Source of the DNA: Streptomyces olivoverticillatus | Lineage (GTDB): Bacteria > Actinomycetota > Actinomycetes > Streptomycetales > Streptomycetaceae | DNA: 64,000 nt | NCBI RefSeq assembly: GCF_014203555.1 | Contig: NZ_JACHJH010000002.1 | Span: 776,791-840,790, forward strand | Reading direction: 5' to 3' | Shown here: piece after piece, positions 17,745-26,369 of the stretch | How positions within the stretch are numbered: position 1 is the first letter of the stretch | Layout: each line of letters begins with the position of its first letter | The notes under the pieces: model-generated | What the model saw: the letters and a program-made list of their open reading frames with translations, nothing else | Told to the model about the DNA's origin: nothing | Database searches by the model: none | Position numbers and translations under genes: made by a program

Positions 17745-19133
17745 TCAGTCGTGCGAGTGCAGCGGCTTGCCGGCCAGGGCCAGGTGAGCCTCGCCCAGAG
17801 CCTCGTTCTGCGTCGGGTGCGCGTGGATGAGCTGAGCGACCTCGGCGGGCAGCGCCTCCCAGTTGTAGATCAGCTGGGCTTCGCCGACCTGCTCACCCAT
17901 GCGGTCGCCGACCATGTGGACGCCGACCACGGCACCGTCCCGCACCTGGACGAGCTTGATCTCGCCCGCGGTCTTGAGGATCTTGCTCTTGCCGTTGCCC
18001 GCGAGGTTGTACTTCAGAGCGACGACCTTGTCGGCGCCGTACAGCTCCTTGGCCTTCGCCTCGGTGATACCGACCGAAGCGACCTCGGGGTGGCAGTACG
18101 TGACGCGCGGCACGCCGTCGTAGTCGACCGGCACGGGCTTGAGACCGGCCAGCCGCTCCGCTACCAGGATGCCCTCGGCGAAGCCGACGTGCGCGAGCTG
18201 GAGGGTCGGGACGAGGTCACCGACGGCCGAGACGGTCGGCACGTTGGTCTGCATGTACTCGTCGACGAGGACGTAGCCGCGGTCCATGGCGACCCCGGCC
18301 TCCTCGTAGCCCAGGCCCTGGGAGACCGGGCCGCGGCCGACGGCGACGAGCAGCAGCTCGGCCTCGAAGGTCTTGCCGTTCTCCAGCGAGACCTTCACAC
18401 CGTCGGCGGTGTACTCCACGCCGGAGAAGCGGGAGCCCAGGGAGAAGTTGATGCCGCGCTTGCGGAAGGCGCGCTCCAGCAGCTTGGAGCTGTTCTCGTC
18501 CTCGACCGGGACGAGGTGGGGGAGCGCCTCGACGATGGTGACGTCGACGCCGAAGGACTTCCACGCGGAGGCGAACTCGACGCCGATGACGCCGCCGCCC
18601 AGCACGATCGCGGACTTCGGCACGCGGTCCAGGACCAGCGCGTGGTCCGAGGAGATGACGCGGTCGCCGTCGATGGTCAGGCCCGGCAGCGACTTCGGCA
18701 CGGAGCCGGTGGCCAGCAGGACGTGGCGGCCGGTGTAGCGCTGGCCGTTGACGTCGACGGAGGTCGGGGAGGACAGGCGGCCCTCGCCGGTCACGTAGGT
18801 GACCTTGCGGGAGGCGACCAGGCCCTGCAGACCCTTGTACAGGCCCGAGATCACGTCGTCCTTGTACTTGTGGACGCCCGCGATGTCGATGCCCTCCAGG
18901 GAGGCCTTGACACCGAACTGCTCGGCCTCGCGAGCCTGGTCGGCGATCTCGCCCGCGTGCAGCAGAGCCTTGGTGGGGATGCAGCCGCGGTGCAGGCAGG
19001 TGCCGCCCAGCTTGTCCTTCTCGATCAGGGCGACCTCAAGACCCAGCTGCGCTCCACGCAGGGCGGCGGCGTAACCGCCGCTACCGCCTCCGAGGATCAC
19101 TAGGTCGAAAACGGTGCTGGCGTCGTTCGCCAC
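17745..19133 (-). CDS. lpdA: dihydrolipoyl dehydrogenase E3
   Basis: E3 reoxidises dihydrolipoyl groups of E2 with NAD. The 462-residue flavoprotein has the FAD motif LVILGGGSGGYAAALRGAQLG, the redox disulfide in GGTCLHRGCIPTKALL, the NAD-binding GGGVIGVEFAS, the second FAD motif VSAVGDLV, and the C-terminal catalytic dyad in HAHPTQNEALGE (His and Glu). GTG 19133 is chosen, with a GGAGGA site 7 bases upstream; the frame stays open further upstream only by chance. It is the first gene of an lpdA-sucB unit. Confidence 0.96.
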   Translation of the reverse strand: MANDASTVFDLVILGGGSGGYAAALRGAQLGLEVALIEKDKLGGTCLHRGCIPTKALLHAGEIADQAREAEQFGVKASLEGIDIAGVHKYKDDVISGLYKGLQGLVASRKVTYVTGEGRLSSPTSVDVNGQRYTGRHVLLATGSVPKSLPGLTIDGDRVISSDHALVLDRVPKSAIVLGGGVIGVEFASAWKSFGVDVTIVEALPHLVPVEDENSSKLLERAFRKRGINFSLGSRFSGVEYTADGVKVSLENGKTFEAELLLVAVGRGPVSQGLGYEEAGVAMDRGYVLVDEYMQTNVPTVSAVGDLVPTLQLAHVGFAEGILVAERLAGLKPVPVDYDGVPRVTYCHPEVASVGITEAKAKELYGADKVVALKYNLAGNGKSKILKTAGEIKLVQVRDGAVVGVHMVGDRMGEQVGEAQLIYNWEALPAEVAQLIHAHPTQNEALGEAHLALAGKPLHSHD

Positions 19134-19442
19134 GTCACGTCCTCCATGCATGGGTACGCCGGAGCCGGTCGTCGGTGACCGGGCGGCGGCTGTTGTTCGG
19201 CCGCTTGTTTCGTCGGCCCTGTGATTAACGGGGGCCCTGTCCTGCCGAGACAACATCTTCGCACTTGTTGACGGACGACGGGACGCGGGGCCGGGGTGAG
19301 AGGCGACTGATGCGTCACCTTCACGGGGTTACTGGCGCGTACGAACGTGCGTATTCGTGCGGGTTTCGTCCGTAGCGAACAGCGGAGGGAAAAACACCTG
19401 CGGCCCCGGGCTTATGCCCGGGGCCGTACGGTTGCGGCTGTT
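19134..19442. other. intergenic region between lpdA and pepA
   Basis: These 309 bases hold the pepA terminator (19401-19426) and, nearer lpdA, the leader and promoter region of lpdA. I see no convincing -35/-10 pair, no small gene with a ribosome site and no strong palindrome apart from the terminator. Confidence 0.6.
19401..19426 (-). terminator. pepA terminator
   Basis: Perfect 11-bp stem CGGCCCCGGGC with its complement and a TTAT loop, 16 bases after the pepA stop. Confidence 0.85.
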
Positions 19443-20978
19443 TCAGCCCAGATCGCCCGCGGCGGTGCGCTCCGCCAGGCCGACCAGGGTGCGGACCGCC
19501 GAGCCGGTGCCGCCCTTCGGGGTGTAGCCGTAGGGAGCGCTCTCGTGGAAGGCCGGGCCCGCGATGTCCAGGTGCGCCCAGGTGATGCCCTCGCCCACGA
19601 ACTCCTTCAGGAACAGGCCGGCGACCAGGCCGCCGCCCGGGCGCTCACCCATGTTGGCCATGTCGGCCACCGGGGAGTCCATGGACTTGCGCAGCTCGGC
19701 CGGGAGCGGCATCGGCCACGCCTGCTCGCCGACCTCCCCGGCGATCTCGTAGAGCGCGGTGCGGAAGGCGTCGTCGTTGGACATGACGCCGAAGGTGCGG
19801 TTGCCGAGCGCGAGGACCATGGCACCCGTCAGGGTGGCGACGTCCACGATCGCGTCCGGGTTCTCCTCCGAGGCGCGGGTGAGGGCGTCGGCCAGCACCA
19901 GACGGCCTTCCGCGTCGGTGTTGAGCACCTCGACGGTCTTGCCGCTGTACATGGTCAGCACGTCGCCCGGACGGGTGGCGGTGCCGGACGGCATGTTCTC
20001 CGCCAGGGCCAGCCAGCCGGTGACGTTGACCTCCAGGCCCAGCTTCGCGGCGGCGACGACCGCGGCGAACACGGCGGCGGCACCGCTCATGTCGCACTTC
20101 ATCGTCTCGTTGTGACCGGCCGGCTTGAGCGAGATGCCGCCCGAGTCGTAGGTGATGCCCTTGCCGACCAGGGCCAGCGTCTTGGCCGCCTTGGCGTGCG
20201 TGTAGGCGATGCGGACCAGGCGGGGCGGGTTGGCCGAGCCCTGGCCGACGCCCATCAGGCCGCCGTAGCCGCCCTTGAGCAGCGCCTTCTCGTCCAGCAC
20301 CTCGACCTTGAGGCCGAACTCCTTGGCCGCGGCCTGCGCCTCGGCGGCGAAGGTCTTGGGGTTGAGGTCGTTGGAGGGCATGTTGATCAGGTCGCGGGCC
20401 CGGTTGACCTCTGTGGCCACCGCGGCGGCGCGCTCCACGGCGGCCTTGAAGGCCTTGTCGCGGGGCTTGCCGCCCAGGATCGCGGCCTCGGCGAGCGGCG
20501 CGCCCTTGGCGTCGGCGGCCTTCTTGCCGCCCGCCTTGCCGTTGCTGCGGTAGGCGGTGAAGGTGTACGCGCCCAGGAGGGCGCCCTCGCCGATCGCGCC
20601 CGCGGACTCGGCGTCCTCGACGGGCAGCGCGAAGGCGGCCTTCTTGGCGCCGGTCAGCGCGCGGGCCGCGGTGCCCGCGGCGCGGCGCAGCGCCTCCTCG
20701 TCGAAGGTCTCGCCCTTCTCGGGCAGGTCACCGAGGCCGACGGCCAGCACGACCGGGGCCTTGAGGCCGGCGGGGGCGGGGAGCTTGGTCACCTCGCCCT
20801 CGCCGCCGGAGGCGCCGAGGGTCTCCAGGACGGCGGCCAGCTTCCCGTCGAACGCCTGGTCCACGGCTTCGGCGCCGGGCGCGACGACGGGGCCCTTGGG
20901 GCCCTTCGCCACACCGACGACAAGGGCGTCCGCGCGCAGCGTCGCTGCGCTGGAGGTGCTGAGAGTCAGAGCAGTCAC
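19443..20978 (-). CDS. pepA: leucyl aminopeptidase
   Basis: A 511-residue M17 family cytoplasmic aminopeptidase that trims N-terminal residues from peptides using two metal ions. The family signature NTDAEGRL is present, along with the metal-ligand Lys in LVGKGITYDSGG, the Asp-containing KCDMSGAAAVF, and the Ala-rich N-terminal domain of actinobacterial PepA. GTG 20978 is the first start in frame, with only a modest GGAAGAGAG site. The gene follows cobS at a distance of 168 bases and ends at its own terminator. Confidence 0.95.
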   Translation of the reverse strand: MTALTLSTSSAATLRADALVVGVAKGPKGPVVAPGAEAVDQAFDGKLAAVLETLGASGGEGEVTKLPAPAGLKAPVVLAVGLGDLPEKGETFDEEALRRAAGTAARALTGAKKAAFALPVEDAESAGAIGEGALLGAYTFTAYRSNGKAGGKKAADAKGAPLAEAAILGGKPRDKAFKAAVERAAAVATEVNRARDLINMPSNDLNPKTFAAEAQAAAKEFGLKVEVLDEKALLKGGYGGLMGVGQGSANPPRLVRIAYTHAKAAKTLALVGKGITYDSGGISLKPAGHNETMKCDMSGAAAVFAAVVAAAKLGLEVNVTGWLALAENMPSGTATRPGDVLTMYSGKTVEVLNTDAEGRLVLADALTRASEENPDAIVDVATLTGAMVLALGNRTFGVMSNDDAFRTALYEIAGEVGEQAWPMPLPAELRKSMDSPVADMANMGERPGGGLVAGLFLKEFVGEGITWAHLDIAGPAFHESAPYGYTPKGGTGSAVRTLVGLAERTAAGDLG

Positions 20979-21146
20979 GGTGGTGAAGTCTCTCTTCCGT
21001 TGAGTTCCTCGGCCATGGGTGCCTCCCGCAGGAGGCAGGGAAACAGGAAAAATAGGCCCGGCCGCATCTTGCGCATCGTATGCGCCGCGCTCCCGCCGCC
21101 CGGGCTCGGGCCATTGGGCAGGGCGAGCGTATCCCCGCGAGCGTGG

Positions 21147-21944
21147 TCAGCCCAGGGCCAGAACGAGCAACGCGACGGTCTCCGAGGACTCGGCGAGGGC
21201 GCCGAAGACGTCGCCGGTGACCCCGCCGAACCGGCGGCGGCAGCGGCGCAGCATCAGCTCGCCGCCGCCGAGGCCGAGCAGCAGGGCCGCCGCGGTGTGC
21301 AGCGCGTGGTACGGGCCGGTGGCCGCGCCCGCCGCGGCGGCGGCCGCGACGGCGGCCACGGCCACCGCATACGCGGCCGCCCTGGGCACCACTCCGGCCA
21401 CCGCGGCCCCCAGCCCGTCCGGGCGGGCGGCCGGCACCCCGGCGCGGGAGGCCAGCGTCAGCGAGCAGCGGGCCGCGAGGGCGGCCAGGACGGCGGCGAG
21501 GGCGCCGTGGGCGGGACCCGCCTCGTACAGCCGGGTCAGGGCCGCGACCTGGGCGAGGAGGGTGAGCAGGAGGGTGACCACGCCGAACGGGCCGATGTCC
21601 GACTGCTTCATGATGCGCAGCGCATCCTCGGCCGGCTTGCCGCTGCCCAGGCCGTCCGCGACGTCGGCCAGCCCGTCCAGGTGCAGCCCGCGCGTGAGGA
21701 CCGCGGGTACCGCGGCCGTGGCCACCGCGGCCAGCAGGGGACCCGACCCCAGCAGGTGGAACAGCAGGCCCGCGGCGGCCGCGCAGCCGCCCACCGCCAG
21801 CCCGGCCAGCGGCGCGGCCAGCATGCCGCCGCGGGCCGCCGCGCGGTCCCAGCGGGTCAGCGGTACGGGCAGCACGGTGAGGGTGCCGAAGGCGAAGCGC
21901 AGGGCGTCGCCGGGCGTGGCGCGGGAAGGGGCGGTCTCGGTCAT
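21147..21944 (-). CDS. cobS: cobalamin synthase (adenosylcobinamide-GDP ribazoletransferase)
   Basis: CobS joins adenosylcobinamide-GDP to alpha-ribazole to finish the cobalamin nucleotide loop. The 265-residue integral membrane protein has the family motif HLDGLADVADGLGSGKP, an aspartate-rich substrate site, then MKQSDIGPFGV, and several very alanine-rich membrane helices. Start ATG 21944 (MTETAPSR) has no ribosome site, but TACCCT lies 7 bases upstream (21952-21957), so a leaderless mRNA is likely. It works with CobT and CobU, encoded 3.4-5.6 kb away in the same direction. Confidence 0.92.
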   Translation of the reverse strand: MTETAPSRATPGDALRFAFGTLTVLPVPLTRWDRAAARGGMLAAPLAGLAVGGCAAAAGLLFHLLGSGPLLAAVATAAVPAVLTRGLHLDGLADVADGLGSGKPAEDALRIMKQSDIGPFGVVTLLLTLLAQVAALTRLYEAGPAHGALAAVLAALAARCSLTLASRAGVPAARPDGLGAAVAGVVPRAAAYAVAVAAVAAAAAAGAATGPYHALHTAAALLLGLGGGELMLRRCRRRFGGVTGDVFGALAESSETVALLVLALG

Positions 21945-22027
21945 CGCCGGAAGGGTATCCCGCTGTCCAAGGCCGGGGGTTGCCGGTATTTTGCCTGGTA
22001 AGAGCCGCAATGCGGGAGCGGGAGTTC

Positions 22028-22765
22028 ATGGGGCACTGGCTGGACCGGAACATCATCGCGCCGGGCAAGCTGCCCCTGCTCCTGGCGTTGACCGCGTTCG
22101 TGCTCACCTTTCTGGTCACCCGGGTGATCACCAGGCTCATCCGTGCCGGGAGGGGGCCCTTCCGCAACATCCGGCCGGGCGGGCTGCACGTCCACCACGT
22201 GGTGCCGGGCATCGTGCTGATGGTCGTCGGGGGCTTCGGCGCGGTCGCCGAGGGCAGGCACGGCTTCGGGGCGGCGGTGTCGGCCGTGCTGTTCGGCACG
22301 GGCGCCGGCCTGGTCCTCGACGAGTTCGCGCTGGTCCTGCACCTGGACGACGTCTACTGGACGGAGCAGGGCCGCAAGAGCGTGGAGATCGTGGTGCTGA
22401 CGGCCGCACTGGTGGGGCTGGTGCTCTCCGGCTTCGCGCCGTTCGGGGTGAACGAGCTGACCCCCGACGAGCTGCAGAGCCGCAGCATCGTGGTCACCAA
22501 CACCCTCGTCAACTTCCTGATCGCCCTGTTCGCTCTGGCCAAGGGCAAGCCGCGGATCGCGCTCATCGGCTCGGTGGTGCCGTTCGTGGCGCTGGTCGGC
22601 GCGGTGCGGCTGGCCCGGCCGGGCTCGCCCTGGGCGCGCCGCTTCTACCGCAACCGCCCCCGGGCCCGCCGCAAGGCGAGGGTGCGTGCCTACCGGCACG
22701 ACGCGCGCTGGGCCGCCGTGCGGCACCGGCTTCACGACCTGGTGGCGGGTGCCCCCGACCGCTGA
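22028..22765 (+). CDS. integral membrane protein of unknown function
   Basis: A 245-residue protein with about six hydrophobic segments: residues 13-32 (LPLLLALTAFVLTFLVT), then after HVHHVVPGIVLMVVGG two more pairs and a final LIGSVVPFVALVGAV. A His-rich loop (LHVHHVV) and an acidic DEFALVLHLDDVYW segment are conserved-looking and might bind metal. I do not recognise the family. ATG 22028 has GGGAG 4 bases before it; ATG 22010 is an in-frame alternative. Its last 34 bases overlap the convergent rhomboid-like gene. Confidence 0.75.
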   Translation: MGHWLDRNIIAPGKLPLLLALTAFVLTFLVTRVITRLIRAGRGPFRNIRPGGLHVHHVVPGIVLMVVGGFGAVAEGRHGFGAAVSAVLFGTGAGLVLDEFALVLHLDDVYWTEQGRKSVEIVVLTAALVGLVLSGFAPFGVNELTPDELQSRSIVVTNTLVNFLIALFALAKGKPRIALIGSVVPFVALVGAVRLARPGSPWARRFYRNRPRARRKARVRAYRHDARWAAVRHRLHDLVAGAPDR

Positions 22766-23451
22766 CCCCGCTGCGGGTGCGGCTGCTGCGGTGCCTTGCG
22801 GCGCCGCCAGGCCTCGTCCCCGAGGCACAGCAGCAGCATCGCCAGCACGGCCGCGATGTGCTCCTTGCCCGCCAGGTTCGGCTTGACGAGCACCTCGCAC
22901 ACCATCGCCAGCACCACCACCGAGCAGGTGAACCAGGCGCGGTAGCGCCAGGAGACGTAGAGCGCGAGCCCGACGACCGCCGCCGAGGGCCCGGTGTCGA
23001 TGACCTTCGCGGCGTCCGGCGGCAGCCCCAGCACCGAGTGCGGGCCGATGGCGATGGCCAGCCGGGCGTACATGGTCCCGGCGAGGGTGGCCGCATAGGC
23101 GACGGCCAGGGTGCGCCGCATGCCCAGGCACGCCTCCGCGATGCCGAAGACGAAGAGGATCTGGGCGAGGGCGCCCCACACCGGCAGGTCCAGCGCGGGG
23201 ACGAACAGCGAGAGCGGGGTCCGCAGCAGCGCCAGCCACCAGGGCAGCTGCGCCTGGACGGAGCCGAGGCGCTGGACGGGCTCGAAGCCCCAGGACTGGT
23301 TCTGGACGATCTGGAAGACGGCCGTGAGGACGACCGCGGTGAGCGTCATCGGAAGGGCCCGCAGCCGTTTGGCGGTCAGCGTCCCCCACACGGCCCCGTA
23401 AAGGGGACCCCATTCGGTACGCGCGGCGCGACGCAGCGCCGCGCGGTTCAT
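22732..23451 (-). CDS. rhomboid-like membrane protein
   Basis: A 239-residue protein with about six membrane helices. Late in the sequence it has DTGPSAAVVGL, with a Ser in a GPS context, and one helix later GKEHIAAVLAMLL, with a His. This pair resembles the Ser-His dyad of rhomboid intramembrane proteases (normally GxSG and HxxG), as in the divergent rhomboid-like family, so proteolysis is possible but unproven. Its ATG overlaps the TGA of the upstream MprF-like gene by 4 bases (ATGA), so the two are translationally coupled. ATG 23451 (MNRAALRR) is chosen over 23484 for that reason. Confidence 0.7.
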   Translation of the reverse strand: MNRAALRRAARTEWGPLYGAVWGTLTAKRLRALPMTLTAVVLTAVFQIVQNQSWGFEPVQRLGSVQAQLPWWLALLRTPLSLFVPALDLPVWGALAQILFVFGIAEACLGMRRTLAVAYAATLAGTMYARLAIAIGPHSVLGLPPDAAKVIDTGPSAAVVGLALYVSWRYRAWFTCSVVVLAMVCEVLVKPNLAGKEHIAAVLAMLLLCLGDEAWRRRKAPQQPHPQRGQRSGAPATRS

Positions 23452-25214
23452 CGCCGGCTCTCCAAGCGTTTGCGGTTGAGCCACTTGGGGAGGCCGGGCG
23501 CCTCCAGGAACCCCTCGGCGCGGGCGCTGGCGATGCCGATCCTCAGCAGGTCACTGCTCTTCTCGAACAGCATGAAACGAGGCTCCCAGATAGGACGGTA
23601 TTTCGCATTTGCCCGGTACAGCGATTCGATCTGCCACCAGCGGGAGAAGAAGCTGAGCAGCGAGCGCCACATGCGCAGCACGGGCCCCGCGCCGAGCCGG
23701 GAGCCGCGCTCGAAGACCGAGCGGAACATCGCGAAGTTCAGCGACACCTGGGTGATGCCGAGCGCCTTGGCCTGCTGCAGGAGTTCGATCACCATGAACT
23801 CCATCAGGCCGTTGTCGGAGTCCCGGTCACGGCGCATCAGGTCCAGCGACAGCCCCTTGGGGCCCCACGGCACAAAGCTGAGCAGGGCCCGCAGCTCGCC
23901 CTTGCCGTCGTGGCACTCCAGCATCACGCAGCGGCCGTCGTCCGGATCGCCGAGGCGGCCCAGCGCCATGGAGAAGCCGCGCTCGGTCGCCCCGTCGCGC
24001 CAGTCGTCGGCGCGGCGCAGCAGCTCGGCCATCTCCTCGTCCGGGATGTCCTCGTGGCGGCGGACGCGCACGGTGTAGCCGGCGCGCTTGACGCGGTTGT
24101 AGGCCTGCCGCACGGTGCGCATCGCGCGGCCTTCCAGGGTGAACTCGGCGGTGTCCACGATGGCCTCGTCACCCAGCTCCAGGGCGTCCAGGCCGTGCCG
24201 TGCGTAGATCGTCCCGCCCTCCTCGCTCGCGCCCATCACGGCGGGGATCCAGCCGTGTTCGCGGGCCTCGGCCAGCCAGGGCTCGATGGCGCCGGGCCAG
24301 GCCTCGGGGTCGCCGATGGGGTCGCCGGAGGCGAGTGAGACGCCGCCGATGACGCGGTAGGTGACGGCGGCCTTGCCGGAAGGGGACCACAGGACGCTCT
24401 TCTCGCGGCGCAGCGCGAAGTAGCCGAGCGAGTCGCGGTCGCCGTGCCGGGCGAGCAGGGCGCGCAGCTGCTCCTCGTCCTCGGCGGTGATCGGATCGGT
24501 GGCGCGGCGGGAGCGGAAGGCCGCGAGGACGACGACGACCAGCAGCACCGCGCTCATCACGTTGATGACGACGTTGACCCAGCCGGGCGGGGCGATGCCC
24601 GCGTAGCGGGAGTCGTCGGCGGCGATCGAGACCAGCCGCATCACGCCGTAGTGCCAGCGGTCCCAGAAGGTCGAACGGTACTGGTCGTGCGCCTCGTTGG
24701 TGACCGTCACCAGCCCGGCCGCGATCAGCGAGGTGACCAGCAGGCCGCCCGCGGCGACGGCCGCGGCCAGCTTGGGGTTGGAGCGGTCGCCCTTGGCGTA
24801 GAACTCGGGGCGGCCCACCAGCAGGGCGGCCACGAAGAGCGCGGTGACCGTCAGCGAGAACCAGTTCAGGCCGTGGCGGCGGAACTCCGGGAAGAACATC
24901 ACGAAGACGAGCAGCAGCAGGAGCAGCCCGGCCAGCACCAGGTTGAGGATCCATGCGGCGCGCTTGCGCCGCCGCATGGTGACCGCCAGATAGGCCGAGA
25001 TCAGCGCCGGTGCGAAGCCCGCCGTCAGCAGGTAGGGGGTGAAGAACTCGTCGACGTTGTGCCGGCGGATGTCCGAGCCGAAGGACACCCAGACCGCGCC
25101 GAGCAGGTTGACGAACGTCACGACGCGCAGATACCAGACGGCGAAAGCGGCACTTCGCCGCCGCCAGATGCCACTGCGGGTGCCCTCATCCGGAGTCAAG
25201 CGGACTTCTCCCAT
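23448..25214 (-). CDS. MprF-like phosphatidylglycerol lysyltransferase domain protein
   Basis: A 588-residue protein: about six membrane helices in the first 250 residues (WILNLVLAGLLLLLLVFVMFF is one), then a soluble DUF2156/LPG_synthase C domain with ALRREKSVLWSPSGKAAVTYR, GDPIGDPEAW and RAMRTVRQAYNRVKRAG, ending LPKWLNRKRLESRR. The family transfers an amino acid from aminoacyl-tRNA to phosphatidylglycerol, changing envelope charge and antibiotic resistance; in actinobacteria LysX is related but has an attached lysyl-tRNA synthetase, which is absent here. ATG 25214 is preceded by TATGAT 8 bases upstream (25223-25228), so it is probably leaderless. It is coupled to the rhomboid-like gene. 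Confidence 0.85.
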   Translation of the reverse strand: MGEVRLTPDEGTRSGIWRRRSAAFAVWYLRVVTFVNLLGAVWVSFGSDIRRHNVDEFFTPYLLTAGFAPALISAYLAVTMRRRKRAAWILNLVLAGLLLLLLVFVMFFPEFRRHGLNWFSLTVTALFVAALLVGRPEFYAKGDRSNPKLAAAVAAGGLLVTSLIAAGLVTVTNEAHDQYRSTFWDRWHYGVMRLVSIAADDSRYAGIAPPGWVNVVINVMSAVLLVVVVLAAFRSRRATDPITAEDEEQLRALLARHGDRDSLGYFALRREKSVLWSPSGKAAVTYRVIGGVSLASGDPIGDPEAWPGAIEPWLAEAREHGWIPAVMGASEEGGTIYARHGLDALELGDEAIVDTAEFTLEGRAMRTVRQAYNRVKRAGYTVRVRRHEDIPDEEMAELLRRADDWRDGATERGFSMALGRLGDPDDGRCVMLECHDGKGELRALLSFVPWGPKGLSLDLMRRDRDSDNGLMEFMVIELLQQAKALGITQVSLNFAMFRSVFERGSRLGAGPVLRMWRSLLSFFSRWWQIESLYRANAKYRPIWEPRFMLFEKSSDLLRIGIASARAEGFLEAPGLPKWLNRKRLESRR

Positions 25215-25292
25215 GAAAAGTGATCATATGGGGCCCATGTCCGGCGGAATTCCGGGCGCCGCCCACCGGCGCCGGCCATGGGCCGGGCGCCG

Positions 25293-26339
25293 TCAGGAGC
25301 GCTCCGGGAGCTCCGCCGCCAGGGCCGCGGCCGCCTGCACCAACGGCAGAGCCAGCAGCGCCCCTGTCCCTTCGCCCACTGTGACGCCGTGATCGAGGAG
25401 AGGGTTGAGCGCCATCCGGTCGAGTGCCTTCGCCTGGGCCGGGTCACCGCTGGACTGGCCCGCCAGCCACCAGTCCGGCGCCCGGAACGCCACCCGCTGG
25501 GCGACCAGGCCGCAGGCCGCGGAGACCACCCCGTCGAGGATGACCGGGGTGCGGCGCACCGCGCTCTGCAGCAGGAAGCCCGTGATCGCGGCCAGGTCCG
25601 CGCCGCCGCTCGCCGCCAGCAGCTCCAGCTGGTCGCCGAGGACCGGCCGGGCCCGGCGCAGCGCGTCGCGGATCGCCGCGCACTTGCGCATCCAGGCCAG
25701 GTCGTCGATGCCCGCGCCGCCCCGGCCGGTGACGACGGAGGCGTCCGTGCCGCACAGCGCCGCGATCAGGGTGCCCGCCGCGGTGGTGCCGCCGACGCTC
25801 AGATCGCCGAGGACGACGAGGTCGGTGCCCGAGTCGGCCTCCTCGTCGGCGATGGCCATCCCGGCGCGGAATGCGGCCTCCGCCTCCTCGGCGGTCAGCG
25901 CGTCCTCCCTGTCGATCCGGCCCGAGCCGCGCCGCACCCGGTGCCGGGTGACGTCCTCGGGCAGCTCGCCCGGGTCGCAGTCCAGCGCCATGTCGACGAC
26001 CCGCAGCCCGGCGCCGAAACGGCGCGCCAGGATCGCCGCCGCGCTCCCGCCCTCCAGCGCGGCCCTCACGAGCTCGACCGCACCGCCCTTGGGCCCGCCG
26101 GACACGCCCAGCGACGCCACCCCGTGGTCGCCCGCGAAGAGCAGCACCTTGGGCCGCTCGACGGGCTTGACCGGTACCGCCCCCTGCGCGGCGGCCAGCC
26201 ACTCGCCCAGCTCGTCCAGCCGGCCCAGCGCGCCGGGCCGCGGGCCGAACCGCTCCCGCCGCTCCTCGGCGTCGCGCCGCACGCCCGGGTCGGGCCGCTC
26301 GATCAGCGTGGCGAAGTCATCCAGATTCAGACCGCTCAT
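25293..26339 (-). CDS. cobT: nicotinate-nucleotide--dimethylbenzimidazole phosphoribosyltransferase
   Basis: CobT activates the lower base of cobalamin as alpha-ribazole phosphate. The 348-residue length is typical, and the motifs LLFAGDHGVASLGVS, DLSVGGTTAAGT, VTGRGGAGIDD and ALDRMALNPLLDHGVTVGEGTGA are family hallmarks; the last contains the catalytic Glu. ATG 26339 (MSGLNLDD) is chosen, because TAGTGT lies 7 bases upstream (26347-26352), predicting an own leaderless promoter even though the cobU fusion gene ends only 30 bases upstream. Confidence 0.95.
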   Translation of the reverse strand: MSGLNLDDFATLIERPDPGVRRDAEERRERFGPRPGALGRLDELGEWLAAAQGAVPVKPVERPKVLLFAGDHGVASLGVSGGPKGGAVELVRAALEGGSAAAILARRFGAGLRVVDMALDCDPGELPEDVTRHRVRRGSGRIDREDALTAEEAEAAFRAGMAIADEEADSGTDLVVLGDLSVGGTTAAGTLIAALCGTDASVVTGRGGAGIDDLAWMRKCAAIRDALRRARPVLGDQLELLAASGGADLAAITGFLLQSAVRRTPVILDGVVSAACGLVAQRVAFRAPDWWLAGQSSGDPAQAKALDRMALNPLLDHGVTVGEGTGALLALPLVQAAAALAAELPERS

Positions 26340-26369
26340 CCGCGACACACTACCCGCGGGGCGCCTGCC

